Shown here one piece after another: positions 9,549 to 18,107 of a DNA stretch of 64,000 nucleotides. Under the pieces are notes generated by a model, which worked only from the letters and a program-made list of their open reading frames with translations, made no database searches and had not been told where the DNA came from. Numbering within the stretch: the stretch's first letter is position 1; each line of letters starts with the position of its first letter. This DNA comes from Nocardia sp. NBC_00508 (GTDB taxonomy: Bacteria; Actinomycetota; Actinomycetes; Mycobacteriales; Mycobacteriaceae), in contig NZ_CP107852.1 in assembly GCF_036346875.1 (NCBI RefSeq), forward strand, positions 310,001 to 374,000, written 5' to 3'. The position numbers and the translations under genes were made by a program.

Positions 9549-10157
9549 TCACCGCCGTTCGTGCTGTGCTTCTTGCAGGACATCGGCGAGCACTGCGGCC
9601 ACCATTTTGCGAACGGCGGCAGCCTCCGGTGCGGTGCCTTTCCGGTCCGCATACAGCAGATGCCCGGCGCCGATCAGCGTGGGCGCGAGTGTGTCGATAT
9701 CGGCTTCTGCCGCTACGCGGCCCAGGTCGCGCTCCGCGGTGAGGTAGGAGGCGATCATGGCCGCGGCTTCCGTCACTACCGGCAGGCCGACCAGCCCGGC
9801 CCGGCGCAGGCGGGCACGCAACTCGTCCCGGAAGGTGATCAGGGGAACGATCGCTCCGGCGACCGACCCGAACACGTCCGCCAGCGCGCTGGTGACATTG
9901 TCTGCGACAGCACCGGTTCCGGCTGCCTCGCGCAGAGCGGCGGCCTGATGCTCGATTCGGCGAATGCGATCGAGCACGAACTCGGCGAGGAAAGCATCGA
10001 AGTCCTCGAAGTGCCGGTGCAATACACCCTTGGCACAGCCCGCCTCCATGGTGATCGCCCGGCTGGTCAGCGCGTTCGCCCCGTCCCGGAGCAGGACGCA
10101 CTCGGCGGCATCGAACAGCTGTTCACGCGCGTCGCGGAGTTGTATACCGGTCGGCAC
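9549..10157 (-). CDS. TetR-family transcriptional regulator
   Basis: A 202-residue TetR/AcrR repressor. The N-terminal helix-turn-helix is visible (LTSRAITMEAGCAKGVLHRHFEDFDAFLAEF), followed by an all-helical ligand domain with no named motif. GTG at 10157 has GGGG four bases upstream; the frame stays open further to 10214 but that extension would run into the operator. It is divergent from the methyltransferase gene. The intergenic gap carries a double palindrome suited to its own binding, so it probably represses itself and the methyltransferase. The exporter on its other side is converging and may or may not be a target. Confidence 0.85.
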   Translation of the reverse strand: MPTGIQLRDAREQLFDAAECVLLRDGANALTSRAITMEAGCAKGVLHRHFEDFDAFLAEFVLDRIRRIEHQAAALREAAGTGAVADNVTSALADVFGSVAGAIVPLITFRDELRARLRRAGLVGLPVVTEAAAMIASYLTAERDLGRVAAEADIDTLAPTLIGAGHLLYADRKGTAPEAAAVRKMVAAVLADVLQEAQHERR

Positions 10158-10195
10158 CTGGCCCCTGTCCTTTCGTTCCTGGAAGCACACCTGGC

Positions 10196-10235
10196 GTAGT
10201 GGGCATGCGCCCACTACAGTGGGCGCATGCCCACT
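10196..10235. promoter_or_regulatory. Double palindromic operator between TetR gene and methyltransferase
   Basis: Two side-by-side palindromes, AGTGGGC-ATGC-GCCCACT (10198-10215) and AGTGGGC-GCAT-GCCCACT (10218-10235), separated by AC. The two 18-base units are also exact reverse complements of each other. The first extends to GTAGTGGGC/GCCCACTAC at 10196-10217. Size and position match TetR operators. It sits 38 bases from the TetR start and 27 bases before the chosen methyltransferase start. Confidence 0.8.
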
Positions 10236-10262
10236 CTACCGCATGGCCCATCGAGTCCCTCC

Positions 10263-11054
10263 GTGAACGAGTCTCATCGAGCCCGTCAGGTGGCCGAGTC
10301 GTTCGGCGTGGACGCGGCGCGCTACCACCGGTCCCGCCCCCGCTACCCCCAAGCCATGGTGGAGGCCATCGTCGCCGCGAGTCCAGGCCGCGATTTGCTG
10401 GACGTCGGCGTCGGTACCGGGATAGTCGCCCAGCAATTCCGGGCGGCAGGCTGCACGGTGCTCGGAGTCGAACCCGACGCGCGCATGGCCGACTTCGCGC
10501 GGCGCGGCGGAATCGAGGTCGAGGTGGCCACATTCGAAGCTTGGGACCCGGCTGACCGGACGTTCGACGCCGTCGTCTCCGGGCAGACCTGGCATTGGGT
10601 AGACCCGATCGCCGGGGCGGCCAAGGCAGCCGAGACGCTGCGGCCCGGGGGACAGCTGGCGTTGTTCTGGAACGCGAGTCGGCCACCCAGCGAACTGGAG
10701 GAGGCATTCACCGAGGTCTATCGCACGGTATTGCCCGACTCGCCCATTGCCCGCCTGGCTACGGCCTCGGGGTCGACGCCGTACGCGATGATGTGCGACA
10801 AAGCATCCGACGGGATTCGGCAGGCCGGCACGTTCGGTGAGCCGAAGCAGCGGCAATTCACCTGGGAGCAGTCCTACTCCCGCGACGAATGGCTGGAGCT
10901 GTCGTCCACCACCGGCATCACCACCCAGCTCCCGAGGAACGTCCTGGACGAGGTGCTGGCAGGCCTCGGCGCGGCTATCGATGCGGTGGGAGGCAGCCTC
11001 GTCTGCCGCTACACCACTGTCCTGGTCACGGCGCCCCGAAACCATGCTGCCTGA
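10263..11054 (+). CDS. Class I SAM-dependent methyltransferase
   Basis: A 263-residue Rossmann-fold methyltransferase. Motif I is LLDVGVGTGIVAQQF, followed by the acidic residue of motif II (VLGVEPDARM) and the TWHWVDP/LRPGGQLALFW region typical of the ubiE/Methyltransf_11 group. GTG at 10263 gives the usual MNESHRARQVAESFG start; an ATG at 10227 lies inside the second operator arm and is less likely. No good ribosome site is visible, so the message may be leaderless or weakly translated. It is probably repressed by the divergent TetR protein. The substrate is not identifiable. Confidence 0.85.
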   Translation: MNESHRARQVAESFGVDAARYHRSRPRYPQAMVEAIVAASPGRDLLDVGVGTGIVAQQFRAAGCTVLGVEPDARMADFARRGGIEVEVATFEAWDPADRTFDAVVSGQTWHWVDPIAGAAKAAETLRPGGQLALFWNASRPPSELEEAFTEVYRTVLPDSPIARLATASGSTPYAMMCDKASDGIRQAGTFGEPKQRQFTWEQSYSRDEWLELSSTTGITTQLPRNVLDEVLAGLGAAIDAVGGSLVCRYTTVLVTAPRNHAA

Positions 11055-11068
11055 CCCGGCTCCGGTAC

Positions 11069-11635
11069 CTACTTCATGAGGCTCAGCAGGCCGAGATTCG
11101 GTTCGAGCGCGCCATCCTGACCGAGCGCCGAGAAGTCTGCCTCCACGGCCGAGCGCGTGAGCTTCCCCGCGCGCACCGCGCGGTAGCGCACGAACGACCA
11201 GAGAAAGACGTCGAGGTTGTCGAAGCGGGTGCCGCCTTCGAGCACCTCCTCTTCATGGAACCACACGGCCACTTGGCCGTTGGTGAGCACGACGTACAGA
11301 TTGCCGCCGCCGTCGGCACCGATCGAGTAGACATCGTCGTCGGTGAGCTCGGTCGTGTAATCCGAATCGCGTATGCCGCAATCGTTTACGGCGAAATCGA
11401 AACCGTAGGACCAGGAGAAGATATCCAAGAACTGCGGCAGCCTGCCCGAGCGCACCCGTCGGTCGAACGCGGCCAGCGCCGCCGCGTCGGCGGGAGCCAG
11501 ACGCGCGAGAAACGGTGCCACTGGACGGGTTTGCTCCAGTACGTGGACGGGCGCGGCATCGGGGAACCACTGCGCGAGATCGGAATCGAGGTCGCGATCG
11601 GTGTAGCCGACCACGTCGGCGAGGGTGAGCGTCAC
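11069..11635 (-). CDS. Hypothetical protein, possibly SMI1/KNR4-like
   Basis: A 188-residue soluble acidic protein. The centre has ADGGGNLYVVLTNGQVAVWF followed by HEEE and FLWSFVRYRAV. This pattern of a Gly-rich strand, an aromatic strand and an acidic turn recalls SUKH (SMI1/KNR4) proteins, some of which are immunity proteins. The similarity is weak and I give it only as a possibility. It converges on the methyltransferase gene with a 14-base gap. No signal peptide or membrane segment is visible. Confidence 0.6.
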   Translation of the reverse strand: MTLTLADVVGYTDRDLDSDLAQWFPDAAPVHVLEQTRPVAPFLARLAPADAAALAAFDRRVRSGRLPQFLDIFSWSYGFDFAVNDCGIRDSDYTTELTDDDVYSIGADGGGNLYVVLTNGQVAVWFHEEEVLEGGTRFDNLDVFLWSFVRYRAVRAGKLTRSAVEADFSALGQDGALEPNLGLLSLMK

Positions 11636-11663
11636 ACGGGGGAGTGTAGAAGCACCTCAGAAC

Positions 11664-12149
11664 TCAGAGAACGGCTTCGATCGCCGCGACCAGTTCGGGC
11701 GACTCCGGCGTCACGGTCGGGCGGAAGCGGCCCGCCACCTTCCCGTCCCGGTCGATGAGGAACTTCTCGAAGTTCCACTGGATGTCACCGGTGTTGCCGT
11801 CGGCGTCGGCGGATTCCACCAAGGTCTGGTAGAGGGCATGTCGGTTTTCGCCGTTGACGTCGGTCTTGTCGAGCAGCGGGAAGTCCACGCCGTAGGTGGT
11901 GGAACAGAACTGCTGGATCTCCTCCGCGGTGCCCGGCTCCTGGCCCATGAATTGGTTGCACGGTACGCCGACCACGCTGAATCCGCGCGGGCCGAAGGAC
12001 TTGTGCAGCTCGACGAGGCCGGAGTACTGCGGTGTCAGGCCGCATTTCGAGGCCACGTTGACCAGCAGGACGGCGTGGTCGCCGACCAGGTCGGCCAGTG
12101 TCGTCGGCTCGCCGGACAACGTGCGTAGCGGAACGTCGCGAAGGCTCAT
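11664..12149 (-). CDS. Glutathione peroxidase-family thiol peroxidase
   Basis: A 161-residue peroxidase of the GPx fold that reduces hydroperoxides. The catalytic residue is Cys36 in NVASKCGLTPQY, where animal enzymes have selenocysteine. GVPCNQFMGQEPG and the WNFEKFLIDRDG block supply the conserved Gln and Trp. In bacteria such Cys-type enzymes usually take electrons from thioredoxin rather than glutathione, and mycolata use mycothiol, so the name does not imply glutathione use. ATG at 12149 matches the usual family start. It stands alone, leftward, 110 bases after an SDR gene. Confidence 0.93.
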   Translation of the reverse strand: MSLRDVPLRTLSGEPTTLADLVGDHAVLLVNVASKCGLTPQYSGLVELHKSFGPRGFSVVGVPCNQFMGQEPGTAEEIQQFCSTTYGVDFPLLDKTDVNGENRHALYQTLVESADADGNTGDIQWNFEKFLIDRDGKVAGRFRPTVTPESPELVAAIEAVL

Positions 12150-12259
12150 TCGTATCGGACCTGCCCATTCTTGATCGTTGGTCCACCCCGACGGCCACGG
12201 TACCGGATCGTCCGGGAACCGGATTGCCGCCGGTCCCGGCGTCGCGGAACGGCCCCGTT

Positions 12260-13057
12260 CTACTCGTTGGACGAGGCATCGAGCGGACGCACCGGAGCCT
12301 CGGGTTGCACCTCGACCAGGACCAGATGCGCGCCGCGCGGCGTCGACACCACCGCGACCACCGCTGCCGCCAGGTCGCCCGCGCGCAACATGTACGGATG
12401 CCTGGCGAATCCCCAGGTCCTCCAGTCCTCCAGCAGTGGGCCGACGATCTCGGGCGTGGAGTCCATGCCCATCCCGGTGAGGGTCGGTCCCGGCCGAACC
12501 AGCGAGGCGCGAATGCCCGTGCCCTCCAACTCCATCCGCATCTGTACGGCCATCGCCTCCAAGCCTGCCTTGGCGGCGCTGTAGGCGCCGGTGCGCGGAC
12601 GCGGCTCCGGCGCGCAGTCCGAACTGATCAGCACGACGTCGCCGCGTTGCCTGCGCAGCATGCCGGGCACCACCTGGTGCACCAGGCGGTGTGCGCCGAC
12701 GAGATGGACGTGCACCTGACGCAGGAATCGTTCCGGATCCATCGCGTGCACCTGGCCGAACTCGATGTCGCCCGCGCTGGACACCACGATCTCGGTAGGC
12801 CCCAACGCTTCCTCGGCCGCGCGCACGAACTCCTCGATCGAGTCCGGTTCGGTGACGTCGAGCCGGTGCACGAAGGCTTCGCCGCCGTTCGCCCGGATCT
12901 TGTCCGCCAGTTCGGAGCACTGCTCGACGCGACGCGCACCGAGCGCGACCGGGTGGCCGATTTCGGCCAGTGCCGTGGCGGTGGCCGCGCCGATCCCAGA
13001 GGAAGCGCCGGAGACGAGCGCGGGCCTGCGTAACGGATGAGGTGCGAATCTGGGCAC
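12260..13057 (-). CDS. SDR-family oxidoreductase paired with the P450
   Basis: A 265-residue classical short-chain dehydrogenase. Seen motifs: SGASSGIG (cofactor loop), the conserved Asp of the second strand region (HRLDVTEPD), SSAG in place of NNAG, a catalytic Ser in LISSD, and YSAAK. Arg residues after the second strand (GARRVEQ) suggest NADP(H). Its GTG start overlaps the P450 stop by one base (TAGTG), so the two are translated together. Position and order recall the oxidoreductase next to CYP123 in mycobacteria (Rv0765c), from memory. It probably oxidises or reduces the P450 product. Confidence 0.88.
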   Translation of the reverse strand: MPRFAPHPLRRPALVSGASSGIGAATATALAEIGHPVALGARRVEQCSELADKIRANGGEAFVHRLDVTEPDSIEEFVRAAEEALGPTEIVVSSAGDIEFGQVHAMDPERFLRQVHVHLVGAHRLVHQVVPGMLRRQRGDVVLISSDCAPEPRPRTGAYSAAKAGLEAMAVQMRMELEGTGIRASLVRPGPTLTGMGMDSTPEIVGPLLEDWRTWGFARHPYMLRAGDLAAAVVAVVSTPRGAHLVLVEVQPEAPVRPLDASSNE

Positions 13058-14259
13058 TATCGGGTCTCCACGGTGATCGGAAGGTGGGCGAAACCGCGCA
13101 CGTTCGAGGAGTGCACGCGCACGATTCCGGACTCCAGCACGTCGTAGGAGCGCACTCGCGACGCGAACTCGCGCAAGGCGACGCCCGCCTCCAGCCGCGC
13201 CAAGTGCGCGCCGAGACAGAAGTGCACGCCCGCGCCGAAGCTGGCCAGTCCGGACTTGTCGGCACGATCGATCCGGAAGGTGTCGCCGTCATCGAAGACT
13301 TCGCGATCGCGGTTGGCGGAGCCGATCAGCAGAAGCACCTTCGCACCCGCTGGAATGGAACCGTCGTGATAGGCGAGATCTTCCGTCGCGGTACGCGCGA
13401 TGATCTGGCTGGAGGTGTCGTAGCGCAGCGTCTCCTCCACCCAGTCGGAGACCAGATCCGGATCGGCGACCACCTTCGCGTACTCCCCCGGATTGCGCGC
13501 ACCCCAATACAGTGCGTTACCCAGAAGCTTTGTCGTGGTCTCGTTCCCGGCCACCACCATCAAGAACAAAAACCCGATGATCTCCTCGTCGGACAGCCGG
13601 TCGCCGTCGGTCTCCCCGCCCAGCAGCGCCGAAGTCAGATCCTCGCGCGGCGCACGTCGCCGCTCGGCCACCATCTCGGTGTAATAGCCGAGCAACTGGA
13701 TGGACGATTCGACTGCAGCCACCGGGATGTCGAGCACACCGTCTTCGCGGTGCACGACCAGATCGGCCAGCCTGCGGATCTCCGCGCGGTCGGCCTCCGG
13801 CACCCCCATCAGCTCGGAGATCACGTTCATCGGCAGCTTGCCCGCGACCTGCTCGATCCAATCGAACGTTCTGCCCGCCACCGCCGGATCCAGGTACGAC
13901 AGCGTCAACTCCCGGATGCGGTCCGCCATCTCCGCGACCCGTTTCGGCGTGAAGCCCTTGTAGACCAACCGCCGCATCCGCATATGTCGCGGATCGTCCA
14001 TCGCCAGGAACGACATCACGCGGTGCGCGTGCGGACCCCATGCCGCCGGATCCAACGACACACCGTTCGCGCTCGACAACCGCGCACTGTCGCGAAACGC
14101 CCCGGTCACGTCCGCGTGCCGGGACAACGCCCAGAAATCCAGGTCCGGATTGTGATACAGCGGCGCCTCCTCCCGCAACCGCCGATACGTCGGATAGGGG
14201 TCCTCGTGGAATCGGTAGTCGTACGGGTCGAACGTCACGGGCTGCACTGCCGCCGTCAT
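13057..14259 (-). CDS. Cytochrome P450 monooxygenase
   Basis: A 400-residue bacterial class I P450. Seen motifs: the oxygen-binding I-helix AGNETT, the K-helix ETLRYD (ExxR), and the haem loop FGAGVHFCLGAHLARLE with haem-ligand Cys348. ATG at 14259 has GGAG eight bases upstream and gives a normal family length; the frame stays open further upstream through the operator region. No ferredoxin gene is adjacent, so redox partners come from elsewhere. The divergent aldehyde dehydrogenase and the downstream SDR suggest sequential oxidation of a lipophilic alcohol. Gene order resembles the mycobacterial CYP123 locus. Likely controlled by the TetR at 19611. Confidence 0.93.
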   Translation of the reverse strand: MTAAVQPVTFDPYDYRFHEDPYPTYRRLREEAPLYHNPDLDFWALSRHADVTGAFRDSARLSSANGVSLDPAAWGPHAHRVMSFLAMDDPRHMRMRRLVYKGFTPKRVAEMADRIRELTLSYLDPAVAGRTFDWIEQVAGKLPMNVISELMGVPEADRAEIRRLADLVVHREDGVLDIPVAAVESSIQLLGYYTEMVAERRRAPREDLTSALLGGETDGDRLSDEEIIGFLFLMVVAGNETTTKLLGNALYWGARNPGEYAKVVADPDLVSDWVEETLRYDTSSQIIARTATEDLAYHDGSIPAGAKVLLLIGSANRDREVFDDGDTFRIDRADKSGLASFGAGVHFCLGAHLARLEAGVALREFASRVRSYDVLESGIVRVHSSNVRGFAHLPITVETR

Positions 14260-14332
14260 CGCCCGCACTCCGTATTCGGTAACAGGTTCCGACAGGCGGT
14301 AAGGCACATTCCCCGTCGCCGAGACAGATAGC

Positions 14333-14352
14333 TGGACATGTGTCTGGACACT
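14333..14352. promoter_or_regulatory. Operator copy A, P450 side
   Basis: GGACATGTGTCTGGACACTA. Read in reverse it is nearly identical to the sequence across the start of the TetR gene at 19595-19615 (one difference over 20 bases). It lies about 75 bases upstream of the P450 start. Inferred binding site of the TetR at 19611-20189. Confidence 0.65.
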
Positions 14353-14495
14353 ACCATCGCCCTCTCGCTCCGACAATCTTTCCGCAGCAACACTCCCAAC
14401 TATCGACCACCGACAGGCTCGCGTCCGAGAAACAGCCGCGGATTTCCCTCCCCCGCCCACAACCTCGGCGAGAATGATCTAGTTAGAACCTGTTA

Positions 14496-14525
14496 TTGCC
14501 ATCGTTCACCGTCCGAGACTATATT
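14496..14525 (+). promoter_or_regulatory. Putative sigma-70-type promoter of the ALDH operon
   Basis: -35 TTGCCA (14496-14501) and -10 TATATT (14520-14525) with an 18-base spacer, 34 bases upstream of the ALDH start codon. Operator copy B begins a few bases after the -10, so a bound repressor would cover the transcription start. Confidence 0.6.
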
Positions 14526-14528
14526 CCG

Positions 14529-14548
14529 TACACGTGTCCAGACAGTAT
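14529..14548. promoter_or_regulatory. Operator copy B, ALDH side
   Basis: ACACGTGTCCAGACAGTA lies within this span. It matches copy A in 14 of 18 aligned positions; combined consensus ACAYGTGTCYRGAYASTA. It directly follows the -10 of the ALDH promoter. Confidence 0.6.
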
Positions 14549-14559
14549 CGGAGTAATCC

Positions 14560-16029
14560 ATGAGCAGCCTCCTGCCCGCTGACGGGTCCCGACTGCTGAT
14601 CGGCGGCAAGCTGGTCGAGGGCGCCGGTGGTGTCTTCGCGACGGTGAACCCCGCAACCGAGGACGTCCTCGGCCAGGCCGCGAACGCGAACGCGGCCGAT
14701 CTCGACGCGGCCATCGATGCCGCGCGCACCGCGTTCGATCACACCGACTGGTCGCGCGATCACGCAGTCCGCGCCCGCTGCCTCGAACAGTTACGCACCG
14801 CTCTGCGATCACACATCGAGGAACTGCGCGAACTCACCATCGCCGAGGCAGGCGCACCGGCCATGCTCACCAGCGGCCCACAGTTGGAAGGTCCGGTCGC
14901 CGACCTCGGCTACGCGGCCGGGCTCGCCGAAACCTATCACTGGGAAACCGATTTGGGTGTCGCCGAGCCGATGGGCATCAAGACGCACCGGGTGCTGCGC
15001 CGCGAGCCGATCGGCGTGGTCGGGGCGATCACGCCGTGGAACTTCCCGCACCAGATCAACTTCGCCAAGCTGGGCCCCGCGCTCGCGGCGGGGAACACCG
15101 TGGTGCTCAAGGCCGCCCCGGACACGCCGTGGTGCGCGGCGGCGGTCGGGGCGATCATCGCCGAGGAAACCGACATCCCACCTGGCGTGGTGAACATCGT
15201 GACCTCCGCCGACCATGCGCTCGGCGCGCGGCTCACCGAGGATCCGCGCGTCGACATGATCAGCTTCACCGGCTCCACCGCCACCGGCCGTGCCGTCATG
15301 ACCGGCGCGGCCACGACACTGAAGAAGGTGTTTCTGGAACTCGGCGGCAAGTCGGCGTTCATGGTGCTGGACGACGCCGATATCGCGAGAGCCTGCTCGG
15401 TGGCGGCGTTCTCGGTGTGCGTGCACGCCGGACAGGGCTGCGCGCTCACCACCAGGCTGCTGGTCCCGCGCGCCGCCTACGACCAAGCCGTGCAGGCCGC
15501 CGCTGCGACGCTCGGCGCGATCAAGCCGGGCGACCCCGCCGACCCGCGCACGGTCTGCGGCCCGCTCATCTCCGAACGGCAGCGCGCCAGGGTCGAACGG
15601 TATCTCGACATCGCCCGCGCCGAGGGCGGGCGGATCGTGGTCGGCGGCGGGCGACCGGCCGAGCTCGAGCGCGGGTTCTTCATCGAACCGACGTTGATCG
15701 CGGATGTCCCCAACACCGCGACGGTCGCCCGCGAGGAGATCTTCGGCCCGGTGCTGGTGATCATCCCGTACGACGGCGACGAGGACGCCGTCCGCATCGC
15801 CAACGACTCCCCTTACGGTCTCTCGGGGTCGGTGTGGGGCACCGACGCCGAGCGCATCCGGCGCGTCACCGAAGGCGTGCGCACCGGCACCATGAGCGTC
15901 AACGGCGGCGTCTGGTATTCCGTCGACGCACCGTTCGGCGGCTACAAGCAATCCGGGATCGGCCGCGAAATGGGCCGCGCCGGATTCGAGGAATACCTGG
16001 AAACCAAACTCATCGCCACCGCCGGATGA
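14560..16029 (+). CDS. NAD(P)-dependent aldehyde dehydrogenase
   Basis: A 489-residue ALDH that oxidises an aldehyde to its acid. Seen motifs: GAITPWNFPHQ (cofactor pocket), catalytic base Glu260 in LELGGKS, nucleophile Cys294 in HAGQGCALTTR, and EEIFGPVLVI near the C-terminus. GGAG lies six bases before ATG at 14560. It opens a rightward operon with an SDR, a hydroxyisobutyrate-dehydrogenase-like enzyme and a carboxymuconolactone-decarboxylase-like protein, the same order I recall for mycobacterial aldA-Rv0769-Rv0770-Rv0771. Control by the TetR at 19611 is inferred from the shared operator. Confidence 0.93.
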   Translation: MSSLLPADGSRLLIGGKLVEGAGGVFATVNPATEDVLGQAANANAADLDAAIDAARTAFDHTDWSRDHAVRARCLEQLRTALRSHIEELRELTIAEAGAPAMLTSGPQLEGPVADLGYAAGLAETYHWETDLGVAEPMGIKTHRVLRREPIGVVGAITPWNFPHQINFAKLGPALAAGNTVVLKAAPDTPWCAAAVGAIIAEETDIPPGVVNIVTSADHALGARLTEDPRVDMISFTGSTATGRAVMTGAATTLKKVFLELGGKSAFMVLDDADIARACSVAAFSVCVHAGQGCALTTRLLVPRAAYDQAVQAAAATLGAIKPGDPADPRTVCGPLISERQRARVERYLDIARAEGGRIVVGGGRPAELERGFFIEPTLIADVPNTATVAREEIFGPVLVIIPYDGDEDAVRIANDSPYGLSGSVWGTDAERIRRVTEGVRTGTMSVNGGVWYSVDAPFGGYKQSGIGREMGRAGFEEYLETKLIATAG

Positions 16030-16069
16030 ACCCGCACTGCCGGACGACAACACAGAGGAGCTGGACTCC

Positions 16070-16822
16070 ATGGCCCGTTTCACGGGGAGATCCGCCATCG
16101 TCACCGGCGCCGCCCAAGGAATCGGCGCGGCCTACGCGCAGGCGCTGGCCGCCGAGGGCGCGAGCGTCGTCGTCGCCGACAAGAACGCCGACGGCGGTGT
16201 GGCGGTCGTCGAGAAGATCGTAGCCGACGGCGGCACCGCGGTGTTCGGGCAGGTCGACGTGGCAGACCCCGAATCCGCCACCGCCATGGCCGAATTCGCC
16301 GCCGCCGAGTTCGGTGGCATCGATCACCTGGTCAACAACGCCGCCATCTACGGCGAGATGAAGCTGAACCTGCTGCTGACCGTGCCGTGGGACTACTACA
16401 AAACGTTCATGAGCGTGAACATGGACGGCGTGCTGAACATGACCCGCGCCGTCTGGCCGCACATGTCCAAGCGGGGTGCCGGGTCGATCGTCAACCAATC
16501 GTCCACCGCCGCATGGCTGTATTCCAGCTTCTACGGCCTGGCGAAGGTGGGCGTCAACGGGCTGACCCAGCAGCTGGCGTTCGAACTCGGCGGATCCGAT
16601 ATCCGGATCAACGCCATCGCGCCGGGCCCGATCGATACCGACGCCACCAAATCGGTCACGCCCGACGTGATCGTCGACGACATCGTCAAACGCTTGCCGC
16701 TGAAGCGAATCGGCACGCCGCAAGATCTCGTCGGCGCCTGCCTGTTCCTGCTGTCGGACGAGGCGAGCTGGATCACCGGGCAGATTTTCAATGTCGACGG
16801 CGGACAGGTCGTGCGGTCATGA
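16070..16822 (+). CDS. SDR-family oxidoreductase
   Basis: A 250-residue classical SDR. Seen motifs: TGAAQGIG (cofactor loop), VADKNADG with Asp after the second strand suggesting NAD(H), NNAAIYG, catalytic Tyr155-GLA-Lys159, and INAIAPGPIDTD. The C-terminal LFLLSDEASWITGQIFNVDGG is typical of full-length enzymes. It lies 40 bases after the ALDH with GAGGAG upstream. Its stop overlaps the next start (ATGA). Probably acts on an alcohol or ketone intermediate of the same pathway. Confidence 0.92.
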   Translation: MARFTGRSAIVTGAAQGIGAAYAQALAAEGASVVVADKNADGGVAVVEKIVADGGTAVFGQVDVADPESATAMAEFAAAEFGGIDHLVNNAAIYGEMKLNLLLTVPWDYYKTFMSVNMDGVLNMTRAVWPHMSKRGAGSIVNQSSTAAWLYSSFYGLAKVGVNGLTQQLAFELGGSDIRINAIAPGPIDTDATKSVTPDVIVDDIVKRLPLKRIGTPQDLVGACLFLLSDEASWITGQIFNVDGGQVVRS

Positions 16823-17694
16823 GCGACCGCGTCGGTTTCCTCGGCCTCGGCAATATGGGTGCGCCGATGGCCGAACGTCTTTTGGGCTGGCCGGGTGGGC
16901 TTGCGGTCTGCGATGTCCGTCCCGAAGCGGTCGTGCGGTTCAGCGCGGGCGGGGCTGCCACAGCCGCCTCCGCCGCGGAGCTGGCCGAGCAGGCCGCGAT
17001 CATCTCGATCACCGTTGTGAACGACGCGCAGGTCCGCGAGGTGGTCACCGGTCCCGGCGGAGTGCTGCGGACCGCCGCGCCCGGAACCGTGGTCGCCGTG
17101 CATTCGACGATCAGCGACCGCACCGCCGAGGAACTCGCGGCGGTCTGCGCCGAACGCGGTGTCGAACTCGTGGACGCGCCGGTCAGCGGCGGCGCGCCCG
17201 GCGCGACGCGCGGCGCGCTCGCGGTGATGGTGGGTGGTAGCGCCGCGGCGTTCGAGCGGGTGCGTGAACCGTTCGGCTGCTTCGCCGATCTGATCGTGCA
17301 CGCCGGGCCGGTCGGCGCCGGAACGCGAATGAAGTTGGCGCGCAACCTGATGCATTTCGTCTCCTTCGCCGCCGCGGCCGAGGCGCAGCGGCTCGCCGAG
17401 ACGGCAGGTCTGGACATCACCGCGCTCGGCAAAGTGGTGCGGCATTCCGACGCGGTCACCGGCGGTCCCGGCGCCATCATGCTGCGCGATTCCACGGCGC
17501 CGGTCGAGGACGGCGACTTCTGGCTGCCGATCCTGCGGCACGTGCGCGATCTGGGCGAGAAGGACCTCAGCCTGGCCCTGGAACTCGGCGAACGGCTCGG
17601 CACCGCGCTGCCGCTGGCCGAACTCGCCCTCGACCGCCTCGGACCCGGACTCGGCGTCGGGGCGGGCCCATCATCGGAAAGGCATTTCTCATGA
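16819..17694 (+). CDS. 3-hydroxyisobutyrate dehydrogenase-like NAD-binding oxidoreductase
   Basis: A 291-residue beta-hydroxyacid dehydrogenase. Seen motifs: FLGLGNMGAPMAERL (dinucleotide fold), the substrate motif DAPVSGGAPGATRGAL, and catalytic Lys172 in GAGTRMKLARNL. The family oxidises small beta-hydroxy acids to semialdehydes; the exact acid is unknown here. It overlaps both the SDR before it and the next gene (ATGA each time), so the block from 16070 to 18095 is one translationally coupled unit. Confidence 0.9.
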   Translation: MSDRVGFLGLGNMGAPMAERLLGWPGGLAVCDVRPEAVVRFSAGGAATAASAAELAEQAAIISITVVNDAQVREVVTGPGGVLRTAAPGTVVAVHSTISDRTAEELAAVCAERGVELVDAPVSGGAPGATRGALAVMVGGSAAAFERVREPFGCFADLIVHAGPVGAGTRMKLARNLMHFVSFAAAAEAQRLAETAGLDITALGKVVRHSDAVTGGPGAIMLRDSTAPVEDGDFWLPILRHVRDLGEKDLSLALELGERLGTALPLAELALDRLGPGLGVGAGPSSERHFS

Positions 17695-18095
17695 GCGACA
17701 ACGGTTCCGCCGACACAGTGCGGCAGCGCGGGCTGGCCAAGATGGCCGAGGTATACGGCACCGAATTCCAGGACTACCCCGGCGCCCATTTCGCCGTCAC
17801 AGCCGACCACCTCTTCGCCGACGTCTGGTCGCGGCCGGGGCTCACCATCCGCGATCGCAGGCTGCTGCTGCTCGGCGCGCTCACCGCGCAGGGCGCCATC
17901 GACACCGCGGGCATCCAGATCGGGGCCGCGCTGCGCAACGGCGAACTCACCGAAGACCAGCTGCACGAGATCGCGGTGTTCCTGTGCCATTACGTGGGTT
18001 GGCCGAACGGCACCAAACTCGACCTGCTGGTGGGCACGATTGTGGCGCAGCAGAAGAAGGCCGCCCGCGGGCAGTCCGATCGCGCCGAGCAGTAA
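17691..18095 (+). CDS. Carboxymuconolactone decarboxylase-family protein
   Basis: A 134-residue all-helical CMD-fold protein. Recognisable are the RDRRLLLLGALTAQG helix and the FLCHYVGWPNG segment, which holds the conserved Cys-His region of the 4-carboxymuconolactone decarboxylase subgroup. It lacks the CxxC of AhpD peroxidases, so a decarboxylase- or isomerase-like or structural role is more likely. Start ATG overlaps the preceding stop. Mycobacterial loci with the same order carry a homologue (Rv0771) in the same place, from memory. Confidence 0.85.
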   Translation: MSDNGSADTVRQRGLAKMAEVYGTEFQDYPGAHFAVTADHLFADVWSRPGLTIRDRRLLLLGALTAQGAIDTAGIQIGAALRNGELTEDQLHEIAVFLCHYVGWPNGTKLDLLVGTIVAQQKKAARGQSDRAEQ

Positions 18096-18107
18096 AGGAT
18101 CCGAATC

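Larger units (their letters stand above)
14260..14559. promoter_or_regulatory. Divergent P450/aldehyde dehydrogenase control region
   Basis: A 300-base gap between the leftward P450 and the rightward ALDH. It contains two copies of a TetR-type motif (14333-14352 and 14529-14548, listed separately), a good vegetative promoter for the ALDH, and a KstR-like AAC-N2-GTT box at 14484-14497 (TAGAACCTGTTATT) that overlaps the -35. Confidence 0.6.

Noticed and set aside
10158..10214. Longer N-terminus for the TetR protein (start at 10214)
   Set aside because: It would begin inside the palindromic operator; GTG at 10157 has a better ribosome site and gives a normal TetR length.
11069..11635. Toxin-immunity (SUKH) assignment
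   Set aside because: The SMI1/KNR4 resemblance is weak and there is no toxin gene nearby, so it is left as hypothetical.
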